DNA of 10,616 bases from DAOUMU01 sp034409055 (GTDB lineage Bacteria; Chloroflexota; Anaerolineae; 4572-78; J111): positions 1-10,616 of the forward strand of contig DAOUMU010000103.1 in the NCBI GenBank assembly GCA_034409055.1, written 5' to 3'. The notes under the pieces were generated by a model that saw nothing but the letters and a program-made list of their open reading frames with translations, ran no database searches and was not told the DNA's origin. Shown one piece after another: positions 1 through 6,088 of the stretch (position 1 is its first letter; the number at the start of each line of letters is the position of its first letter). The position numbers and the translations under genes were made by a program.

Positions 1-6
1 TGGGTA

Positions 7-119
7 GTATCCTCTCCAAAAGTAAGGGCGAGGCAAGTCGGAGTGTGGCTTGTTTGCTTCGTTCACTGCCATTCCGACTTGCCTCGCCCCTACGTCACCA
101 ACAAATTTGAAGAGGATAC
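7..119. repeat. Nested inverted repeat (REP/MITE-like palindrome)
   Basis: Two concentric inverted repeats are visible. The outer arms are 7-20 and 106-119 (13 of 14 positions pair). The inner arms are 22-42 and 73-93 (20 of 21 pair; the only mismatch is 25 against 90), with a 30-base loop. The inner arm core is GGCGAGGCAAGTCGGA. No reading frame of note lies inside. The size (about 113 bp), the palindromic build and the position just upstream of a gene fit a miniature non-autonomous element or a REP-type repeat. As RNA the inner stem would be very stable, so it could also end transcripts entering from the left. The assignment to a repeat family is inference; the pairing is directly seen. Confidence 0.75.
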
Positions 120-181
120 GATAGGTAACCTTTCACTCAGTTTGAAAATCGAAATTCATTATCTACTAAAAAGAGACATCC

Positions 182-2032
182 ATGCACGAAGACGTCAAAC
201 TTGAAGAAAAATACGAACGTCAGGGGTGGCCTTCCCTCCAACGCCCTGATGTCAAACCACCGGAGGGATGGCGTTTATCCCTCGTTACCTCGATTAACCG
301 AGTTCGTAACCATCGCCTGTCACCGGATGGGCGACAGATTGCCTTTATCTGGGACCGAGAAGGATTGTCTGATGTCTATACTATGCCGGTTGGCGGCGGC
401 TGGCCGGCTCGTGTGTCTACCGAGCGCGGCCCTGTAGCTTATTGGGACGACGAAGTACCGCAGTGGTCACCGGATGGACAGTGGCTGGCCTTTACTATGA
501 CGGGGCATGTCTATGTGGCCCCGGTGGCAGGAGGCATTCCCCACCAGATCACCGATTTCACCGCCAGGGCCTCTACGCCGGTTTGGCTGCCCGATAGTGC
601 AGGCCTGATTGTTAGTGTCGAGCGGCACGAGGCAGACAAGCTCCTCCTCACCGACCGGGATGGAGGCTGGCCGAGGGCGCTGACTACCGGCCCCGGTGAC
701 GACTGGGATGCCTGGCCTTCCCCCGATGGTCGCCTGGTGGCCTTTGTCCACCGTCCCCACGACGACCTGAACCGGTTGGATATCAAGCTGGTTGAGCTGG
801 CCAGCGGGCAAGTCACCCTCCTCACCGGTGCGCCCAAGCAGAAAAATTGGTGGCCGCGCTGGTCGCCGGATGGCCGCCTGATTGCCTTCTTGTCGCAGCA
901 GTCCGGTTGGAACGAGGTCTGGCTGATTCAGCCCGATGGGACAGGTTTGCGCCAGTTAACCCAACTGGGGCATGATGTGACTGACCTGGCCTGGTCGCCG
1001 GACGGCCGCCAACTGGCCTGCACGATCAACCAGAGGGGGGCTTTTGATCTGGCCCTGGTTGATATCCAGAGTGGCCAGGTGTCCTACCTGCGGGCCGGCC
1101 TGGGCTACTACTCCCGACCCAACTGGTCATCCCAGGCTGACTTTCTGACCGTCGAATATGAGGACTCCACTCAGCCTCCTGACCTGTACCGGGTAACGGC
1201 TTCCGGCGGCGAGGCTACCCAACTGACCTTTTCCAACCCCCCCGCTCTGGCCCGGCAGAAGCTGATCGTGCCGGAGCGAATCAGCTATCGCAGCTACGAT
1301 GATCTGGAAATCCCGGCCTTCCTGTACCGCCCGTCCAAACCGAATGGCGCAGCCATTCTCTACCCGCACGGCGGTCCGACCAGCCAGTACGCTTATGATT
1401 GGGACATCGTGGCTCAATATTTCGTAGCCAAAGGCTATACCTATCTTGCCCCCAATTACCGGGGGAGCACCGGCTATGGAGTCCCGTTTGAACATGCCAA
1501 TTATCAAGGGTGGGGGATTGGCGATACCCAGGATTGTTTGTACGGGGCCAGGTATCTGGGCAGCCTGGCCGGGATTGATCCCGAACGGATCGCCATTTAT
1601 GGGGGCAGTTACGGGGGCTATCTGACCGCCTGCTGCCTGTCGCGAGACCCGGATTATCTCTTTGCTTGCGGTGTCAGTAAATACGGCGATACCAATCTGA
1701 TCAGTTCCTGGGCCCAGTGCAATCGCTATCTGCGTCTGTACAGCGAGATGCCCCTCGGTCACCCGGCCCGGCATCGCCAGGTATATCTTGCTGGCTCGCC
1801 CATTTACCAGGTGGAGAATGTCCAAAAACCGGTGTTGATCTTGCATGGCCTGGAGGATGACGTGGTGCCGCCGGAAGCTTCGGAGGAGTGGGTCGAAGCC
1901 CTGCGCCGGGCCGGCAAAACCTTTGAATACAAGACTTACCCTGGCGAACCCCACGGTTTTCTCAAGCGCGAGAATCAACTCGACGTCTATGGCCGGGTGG
2001 AGCGATTCCTGGATTGGTATTTGCTGCCGTGA
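182..2032 (+). CDS. S9 family peptidase (prolyl oligopeptidase / acylaminoacyl-peptidase type)
   Basis: A serine peptidase of the prolyl oligopeptidase clan, expected in the cytoplasm because no signal peptide is seen. It should cleave short peptides or remove N-terminal residues. The N-terminal half (about residues 40-340) is a beta-propeller: seven WSPDG-type blade motifs can be read (LSPDG at 46-50, then WSPDG, WLPDS, PSPDG, WSPDG, WSPDG and WSSQA), as in TolB/DPP-IV-like propellers. The alpha/beta-hydrolase domain fills about 385-616. Its catalytic triad is complete: Ser476 in GGSYGG, Asp559 in HGLEDDVVP and His591 in GEPHGF. The length of 616 aa is normal for bacterial S9C enzymes. The ATG at 182 has only a weak purine-rich stretch (AAAAAGAGA) in front of it. 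The creatininase-family gene follows within 44 bases on the same strand, so co-transcription is likely. Exact substrate preference cannot be read from the sequence. Confidence 0.95.
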   Translation: MHEDVKLEEKYERQGWPSLQRPDVKPPEGWRLSLVTSINRVRNHRLSPDGRQIAFIWDREGLSDVYTMPVGGGWPARVSTERGPVAYWDDEVPQWSPDGQWLAFTMTGHVYVAPVAGGIPHQITDFTARASTPVWLPDSAGLIVSVERHEADKLLLTDRDGGWPRALTTGPGDDWDAWPSPDGRLVAFVHRPHDDLNRLDIKLVELASGQVTLLTGAPKQKNWWPRWSPDGRLIAFLSQQSGWNEVWLIQPDGTGLRQLTQLGHDVTDLAWSPDGRQLACTINQRGAFDLALVDIQSGQVSYLRAGLGYYSRPNWSSQADFLTVEYEDSTQPPDLYRVTASGGEATQLTFSNPPALARQKLIVPERISYRSYDDLEIPAFLYRPSKPNGAAILYPHGGPTSQYAYDWDIVAQYFVAKGYTYLAPNYRGSTGYGVPFEHANYQGWGIGDTQDCLYGARYLGSLAGIDPERIAIYGGSYGGYLTACCLSRDPDYLFACGVSKYGDTNLISSWAQCNRYLRLYSEMPLGHPARHRQVYLAGSPIYQVENVQKPVLILHGLEDDVVPPEASEEWVEALRRAGKTFEYKTYPGEPHGFLKRENQLDVYGRVERFLDWYLLP

Positions 2033-2076
2033 CGGTGGGTGTATCTTTAGTGACTCAATTTTTTGCTTACGATACT

Positions 2077-3213
2077 ATGACCTGGCCCGAAATTGCGGCT
2101 TTGCCTCGTGATACACCGCTGGTGATTCCTCTGGGCCAGGGCTATGAATTGAGCCAGTTAGCCAGTGCCCTGGGAAATCCCCCTCGGCTGGGAATGTTAC
2201 CCCCGTTACCCTTTGGCTGGGTTGGCAGTGGCCTGGCCGTGGCCGATCATTTGTTGGGACGGCTGATTGACAATCTGCTCGACAGTCTACGCGACGATGG
2301 CTTTTCGCGGGTCTATGCCCTTTGTCCGCAGGGGCTTGATCTTGGGCTTGGCCCGGCCTGGATTGCCCTACCCCATCCCGGTCAATTTACACCCACCTCT
2401 CCTCTTCCTGGCGATAACGACCGGGGCAAAGTGGTCCTCATCCCCATCGGTCACACCGAGCAGCATGGCTACCATCTGCCCATGTCAACCGATACGCTGA
2501 TTATCGAGGCCGTTAGCCAGGGTACAGTGGCGGCTGGGCCAACCCAGACGACCAGCCTGCCCGTCTGCCCCTATGGGGTCAGTATGCACCGGCCGGCCTT
2601 TGCCGGCACGCTCAATGCCGGGGGGCGAGCCTTTGAGGATTTCTGGTTGGGGGTGATTGACGGGCTGGTGGTCCGGGGCTTTGACCGTTTCTATTTGATG
2701 AGTGGGCACGGCGGTAACTGTTCCTTTCTGGTCAACGTGGTCAAATATGCGGGGGAACGCCACCGCCGGATTTTTTGCGCCACGGCCTGGCTGTATCTCT
2801 CCGGGCCGGCCGGTGTGACCGCCCTGCAAAAATATCGCCGCTCGGCGAGAGGTGGTATGGGCCACGCCGGGGAATTGGAAACCGCCCTGATTCTGCACCT
2901 GCGGCCCGATCTGACCCACATGGAACGGGTAGTCGATGAAACCGACTTTATCGCTACCCCCTCGTACTACATGGATTGGGTTGAAGGGGGTGCTTTGGTG
3001 GCCAATCCGCCCTGGGATGACGACACCATCACCGGGGCGTATGGCACAGGCAGTCTGGCTACCGCCGAGAATGGTCAAATCTGGTTAAAAGCCGCGATTG
3101 CCGAAAAAGTTGCCCACGTGGCCGAAATCCACGAACAACACCGGCGGCGTGAGGCACGTCGCAACAGCGGTTTTGGGTTGTGGGGCAGAGCGAGTCCGGT
3201 CGAGACTCAGTAG
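2077..3213 (+). CDS. Creatininase family protein with extra N-terminal region
   Basis: A metal-dependent amidohydrolase of the creatininase fold, whose members open cyclic amides or remove formyl groups. The catalytic half starts near residue 118 (KVVLIPIGHTEQHGYHLPMSTD). Metal ligands Glu128, His130 and Asp139 have the +2/+11 spacing of characterised creatininases. The second motif is GHGGN with His211, and a conserved HAGELET segment carries Glu266/Glu268. Ahead of this, residues 1-117 are unusual: they start like a creatininase (MTWPEIAAL, TPLVIPLG, LPPLPFG, SLRDDGFSRVY) but lack the EQHG and GHGGN ligands, suggesting a decayed duplicate of the first half-domain. The frame is open back to a TTG at 2014. 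I chose the ATG at 2077 because family members begin with a similar M-x-W-x-E; GTG at 2035 or 2050 remains possible and would overlap or nearly abut the upstream peptidase. The stop TAG lies inside a palindromic repeat. The substrate is unknown. Confidence 0.88.
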   Translation: MTWPEIAALPRDTPLVIPLGQGYELSQLASALGNPPRLGMLPPLPFGWVGSGLAVADHLLGRLIDNLLDSLRDDGFSRVYALCPQGLDLGLGPAWIALPHPGQFTPTSPLPGDNDRGKVVLIPIGHTEQHGYHLPMSTDTLIIEAVSQGTVAAGPTQTTSLPVCPYGVSMHRPAFAGTLNAGGRAFEDFWLGVIDGLVVRGFDRFYLMSGHGGNCSFLVNVVKYAGERHRRIFCATAWLYLSGPAGVTALQKYRRSARGGMGHAGELETALILHLRPDLTHMERVVDETDFIATPSYYMDWVEGGALVANPPWDDDTITGAYGTGSLATAENGQIWLKAAIAEKVAHVAEIHEQHRRREARRNSGFGLWGRASPVETQ

Positions 3214-3286
3214 ATCAAATTTGCTCTAGGCGGACTGTGGTCCGCTCGGAGCCTAAAAATTGGATCTAGCCTAAAAATTGGATCTA
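3211..3286. repeat. Palindromic element copy 1, with its right end duplicated
   Basis: Terminal arms GATCAAATTT (3213-3222) and AAAATTGGATC (3256-3266) are inverted, imperfect copies of one another. Inside them GCTC (3223-3226) pairs with GAGC (3249-3252), and a perfect GC-rich hairpin GCGGAC-TGTG-GTCCGC occupies 3230-3245. The 18-bp right end (3251-3268) is followed at once by an exact second copy (3269-3286). A second locus at 4455-4534 has the same terminal sequences and layout. The element supplies the stop codon of the creatininase gene (TAG, 3211-3213). It lies between convergent genes and might also act as a bidirectional terminator, though no clear T tract follows the hairpin. Confidence 0.7.
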
Positions 3287-3296
3287 CCGGGACTCC

Positions 3297-4364
3297 TTAC
3301 CGATACCTGGCCATCACCCGCTGCAATTCATCCAACGGGAGGGCATAGGCCGTGTGGCCCTTAAAGCCGGTCATTGTCTCGGCCGCAGTCAGAGCATTGA
3401 GAATGGCCTCCTCGACTGCTTCAGCCACGGCCTCAAAGAAGGGATTCAGATGGTGGTGGGGCATCATTTTCAGGTCATACAAGCCGCTGGCGCTGCCGGG
3501 GAAATGGTTGCCGGTGGCAAAGGCCAGAAAGATGTCGCCGCTGCCGTTGTGGCCTATACCGCCGGCCCGGGCCAGCCCGACCGTGGCTCGTTGGGCTAAC
3601 CGCTTACACTGGACCGGCAACAGGGGAGCATCGGTGGCGATGATAACGATGATCGATCCCCCCTGGGACGACTCGTCCCAGGGTAAAGGGGTGTGTTCCG
3701 GTCCAATCTCGCGGCCCACCGGTACACCATCCACGCGCAGCAAATGTCGATCACCGTAATTGGCCTGCACCAGGACTCCGACGATGTACTGGCCGCTCTG
3801 GCTATCGACCAACCGCGAAGCAGTACCGATCCCCCCCTTAAAATCGTGGCAAATCATGCCTGTGCCGCCGCCTACATTTCCTTCGGCCACCGGTCCATCT
3901 TTGGCCGAGGTCAGGGCTTCGTAAACGTGCGCCTTGGTTAAATGAAAAGCATCAATATCGTTGAGCCAGCCATCATAGGTTTCGGCCGCCACAGCCAGGG
4001 CAGAACTATCGGAAAAACCGTGTTCTTTGGCATAGGCAACGAGACTGTCTCGCACGATGCCGACTTGATGGGAGTTCGTAATCCCGATGGGATAGCACAG
4101 CAAGCCCGATTCGGTTAGCCAATGGGTGCCGGTCAGTTCACCGGTGCCGTTGAAAGTGTGATAAGCGGCAAAGGCGTTGTCACGCCAAATCTCCCCTTCA
4201 CGCGGGACGATAATTGTCACCCCGGTGCGGGCCAGGCGGGGCTCGTCGTAAATAAGCGTGGTGTGGCCTACCCAGACCCCCGGCACATCCGTGATTGCAT
4301 TGTGTGGTCCAGGGGGCAGGTTGCCGATGGTAATACCCAATTCTCGCAGTCGTGTCCGGGTCAT
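3297..4364 (-). CDS. P1 (S58) family peptidase, DmpA/BapA-type aminopeptidase
   Basis: An N-terminal nucleophile aminopeptidase related to DmpA (L-aminopeptidase D-Ala-esterase/amidase) and beta-peptidyl aminopeptidases. Family enzymes are made as one chain that cuts itself before a Ser/Thr, which then becomes the catalytic N-terminal residue. Here that site is the HNGSGD motif, Gly274/Ser275, giving predicted alpha (1-274) and beta (275-355) chains. Other family signatures visible are the start RLRELGITIGNLPPGPHNAI, ITDVPGVWVGH, FNGTGELTG, the glycine-rich GNVGGGTGM and LVQANYGDR. At 355 aa it has the usual length, with no signal peptide. The ATG at 4364 is well supported by AGGAG six bases upstream (4371-4375, reverse strand). 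The gene stands alone on its strand and faces the two hydrolase genes on its left. Whether it acts on L-peptides, D-alanyl esters or beta-peptides cannot be told. Confidence 0.93.
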   Translation of the reverse strand: MTRTRLRELGITIGNLPPGPHNAITDVPGVWVGHTTLIYDEPRLARTGVTIIVPREGEIWRDNAFAAYHTFNGTGELTGTHWLTESGLLCYPIGITNSHQVGIVRDSLVAYAKEHGFSDSSALAVAAETYDGWLNDIDAFHLTKAHVYEALTSAKDGPVAEGNVGGGTGMICHDFKGGIGTASRLVDSQSGQYIVGVLVQANYGDRHLLRVDGVPVGREIGPEHTPLPWDESSQGGSIIVIIATDAPLLPVQCKRLAQRATVGLARAGGIGHNGSGDIFLAFATGNHFPGSASGLYDLKMMPHHHLNPFFEAVAEAVEEAILNALTAAETMTGFKGHTAYALPLDELQRVMARYR

Positions 4365-4454
4365 CTTATTCTCCTGACAAGTTAAATTTGACGATTAACC
4401 CAATCTGCTTAATCATGTCCTTGGCTTGTCGGCCAAACAGCCCGATTATCAGCA

Positions 4455-4534
4455 GATCCAAATTTAACGCTCCAAGCCGGTCCATGACCGGCGATACGAC
4501 GGGTCACGGGCCTATCGTGAGCACAAAATTGGAT
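4455..4534. repeat. Palindromic element copy 2 (branched hairpin)
   Basis: Terminal arms GATCCAAATTT (4455-4465) and AAAATTGGATC (4524-4534) pair at 10 of 11 positions. Next inward GCTC (4468-4471) pairs with GAGC (4519-4522). Two further helices sit side by side: CCGGTC-CAT-GACCGG (4478-4492, perfect) and CGATA (4492-4496) with TATCG (4513-4517). The predicted fold is a closed stem carrying two internal hairpins. Copy 1 at 3211-3286 shares the termini and the GCTC/GAGC step but has only one inner hairpin. Shared ends with divergent interiors are what one expects of a small mobile repeat family; mobility itself is inference. Confidence 0.65.
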
Positions 4535-4568
4535 CGACTGATTATAATCCTTGAGTTGGCTGGCAACA

Positions 4569-4617
4569 AAAACGGAAAGCGGGGAGCGAGGAGCGGAAAG
4601 CGGAGAGCGGGGAGCGT
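4569..4617 (+). repeat. Heptanucleotide tandem repeat, seven units
   Basis: Seven consecutive 7-bp units follow the consensus RRAGCGG with one or two changes each; for example AAAGCGG occurs at 4576-4582 and 4597-4603, and GGAGCGG at 4590-4596. The strand is almost pure purine apart from one C per unit. The same unit family recurs at 10472-10555. It resembles the short tandemly repeated heptamers known from cyanobacteria. No coding role is evident. Confidence 0.8.
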
Positions 4618-4643
4618 AATGACTTATCTATGGCTCACTCACT

Positions 4644-4685
4644 TGCCCTATGGGTTTACGTCACTGCCCTGTGGGTTTACGCTTT
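4644..4685 (+). repeat. 21-bp direct repeat (three heptads), two copies
   Basis: TGCCCTATGGGTTTACG at 4644-4660 and TGCCCTGTGGGTTTACG at 4665-4681 differ at one base and sit 21 bases apart. That period is exactly three heptads, so this tract shares the 7-bp periodicity of its neighbours at 4569-4617 and 4746-4780. Confidence 0.6.
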
Positions 4686-4745
4686 ACTTTATGGGGCTGT
4701 CTCACCGGAAGCTACTTTTTCATTGCTAATTCTGGTTCTATGAAT

Positions 4746-4780
4746 ACGCAACACGCAACACGTAACACGTAACACATCAC
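4746..4780 (+). repeat. Heptanucleotide tandem repeat, five units
   Basis: Five units of seven bases: ACGCAAC twice, ACGTAAC twice, then the diverged ACATCAC. Unit sequence differs from the purine-rich array at 4569-4617, but unit length is the same. It ends about 75 bases before the cinA start and could lie within or just upstream of its promoter. Confidence 0.8.
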
Positions 4781-4854
4781 TTGGCATGTAGACTTACTTA
4801 CGCAGCTATGATTCTCGCGGAAAACACAAATCTTGTTGGGTAACGAGGAGACCT

Positions 4855-6084
4855 ATGCACGCAGAAATTGTTATGATCGGGACCGAATTGCTCCTGGGCG
4901 AAATTGTTGACACCAACGCCAACTTGCTGGCCAGGATGCTGCGGGATATCGGTCTGGATCTTTATTACAAAACCACGGTCGGCGATAACGAGGCCCGCAT
5001 CACTGAGGTGCTCAACCTGGCCCTGGATCGCTCCGAGGTGGTCATTACCTCCGGCGGCCTGGGACCGACGGTGGACGATATCACCCGCCAGGCCGTAGCC
5101 AATGCCACCGGTCGCCAGCTCGTTTATAGTACCGAGTTGGAAGCGCAGATTGCGGCCCGGTTTCGCAGCTTTGGCCGGACGATGGCCGATAATAACAAAC
5201 GGCAGGCCTATATTCCAGCAGGGGCGCTGCCGCTACGCAACCCAGTGGGCACCGCTCCCTGTTTTTTAAGCGAGGACGTACAGGGCCGGGGCTTTATCAT
5301 TTCTCTACCGGGCGTGCCCCGCGAGTTGGAATATATGATGAAAAATACGGTCGTCCCTCTGCTGGTGGAACGGATGGGCGGGGCCAAGGTCATGAAAATC
5401 CGCGTTTTGCGAACCTGCGCCGTGGGGGAGAGTGACGTCGACCGGGCCATCGGCGACCTGATGACTGAAAAGAATCCCACGGTTGGCCTGGCCGCCCACC
5501 CCGGTCAAACCGATGTACGTATCACGGCCAAAGCGGACACCGAAGCGGAAGCCGAGGCCCTGATTGCGCCCATGGAAGCCAAACTGCGCCAGCGGCTGGG
5601 CGTGGCCATTTATGGCGTGGACAAAGAAACCGTGCCGGAGGTCGTGGGCCGCCTCCTGGCCGAAAAAGGGTTAAAGCTGGCCGTGGTGGACACCCTGACC
5701 GGCGGCCAACTGGGCCGCGAGATGGTTGAAGCCGGCTTTGGCCAGGTGCTGGTGACCGATTTACATCCGGCCAGCCCGGCTGAAGCCTTACAAGCCGTGG
5801 GTCTGGAGTCGCCTTCTGAAAAGCATCCAGACGGTGGTACGCTGGCCGCCTCTCTGGCCCAGGCCATTACCCCGATCGATGGCCTGGGCCTGACCCTGGT
5901 CGGTCCCTTCGCCGACAATTCCACCTTTATCGCTTTTAGCGGTCTCGGCGACCTGCACCGGGTTCAAATGGGGCGAAACTACCGAAACAACGATTACATC
6001 CGCCGCTGGCTGGTCATCCAGGGCCTGGACTGGATCCGGCGAGTCGTGTTAGGCCAGTTAAGGTCGCCGGTGGATTGGAAGTAA
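4855..6084 (+). CDS. cinA: CinA family protein (MoCF-like domain plus degenerate PncC/CinA C-terminal domain)
   Basis: CinA proteins act in pyridine-nucleotide housekeeping: the N-terminal COG1058 domain is linked to ADP-ribose/NMN-related pyrophosphatase activity and the C-terminal domain to NMN deamidase. The N-terminal domain (about 1-170) is textbook: AEIVMIGTELLLGEIVDTN, TTVGDN and SGGLGPTVDD at 66-75, the molybdopterin-binding-like motif. A linker follows to about 260. In the C-terminal part (about 263-409) the usual A-E-S-x-T-G-G active-site motif is replaced by V278-D279-T280-L281-T282-G283-G284, and the GA-S-x-(F/Y)-x-GG and V-x-Y segments are not recognisable. NMN deamidation is therefore doubtful. 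Length (409 aa) is normal, so the domain is diverged rather than truncated. The ATG at 4855 has AGGAG at 4846-4850. The gene ends four bases from the convergent ugd stop. Confidence 0.92.
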   Translation: MHAEIVMIGTELLLGEIVDTNANLLARMLRDIGLDLYYKTTVGDNEARITEVLNLALDRSEVVITSGGLGPTVDDITRQAVANATGRQLVYSTELEAQIAARFRSFGRTMADNNKRQAYIPAGALPLRNPVGTAPCFLSEDVQGRGFIISLPGVPRELEYMMKNTVVPLLVERMGGAKVMKIRVLRTCAVGESDVDRAIGDLMTEKNPTVGLAAHPGQTDVRITAKADTEAEAEALIAPMEAKLRQRLGVAIYGVDKETVPEVVGRLLAEKGLKLAVVDTLTGGQLGREMVEAGFGQVLVTDLHPASPAEALQAVGLESPSEKHPDGGTLAASLAQAITPIDGLGLTLVGPFADNSTFIAFSGLGDLHRVQMGRNYRNNDYIRRWLVIQGLDWIRRVVLGQLRSPVDWK

Positions 6085-6088
6085 TTCA

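Larger units (their letters stand above)
4365..4854. other. Divergent intergenic region rich in repeats
   Basis: This 490-base gap lies between the P1 peptidase (leftward) and cinA (rightward), so it must carry promoters for both. Most of it is repetitive: palindromic element copy 2 (4455-4534), a purine-rich heptad tract (4569-4617), a 21-bp direct repeat (4644-4685) and a second heptad tract (4746-4780). A TATGAT hexamer at 4807-4812 could be a -10 box for cinA, but no well-spaced -35 goes with it. An open frame across 4352-4729 has repeat-derived sequence and no recognisable protein, so I do not call it a gene. Confidence 0.7.

Noticed and set aside
1127..1978. A 283-codon minus-strand open frame inside the S9 peptidase gene
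   Set aside because: It lies wholly antisense to the catalytic domain, whose Ser, Asp and His motifs are intact; its length is a by-product of GC-rich codon use.
2485..3078. A 197-codon minus-strand open frame inside the creatininase gene
   Set aside because: It is antisense to the metal-binding motifs and has no recognisable domain or ribosome site.
4352..4729. A 125-codon plus-strand open frame between the P1 peptidase and cinA
   Set aside because: It begins on the strand opposite the peptidase start, runs through palindromic element copy 2 and two repeat tracts, has no ribosome site and shows no recognisable protein features.
4569..4780. A possible CRISPR array in the cinA upstream region
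   Set aside because: Repeat units are 7 or 21 bp and mostly contiguous, without uniform 25-40 bp spacers, and no cas gene is present.
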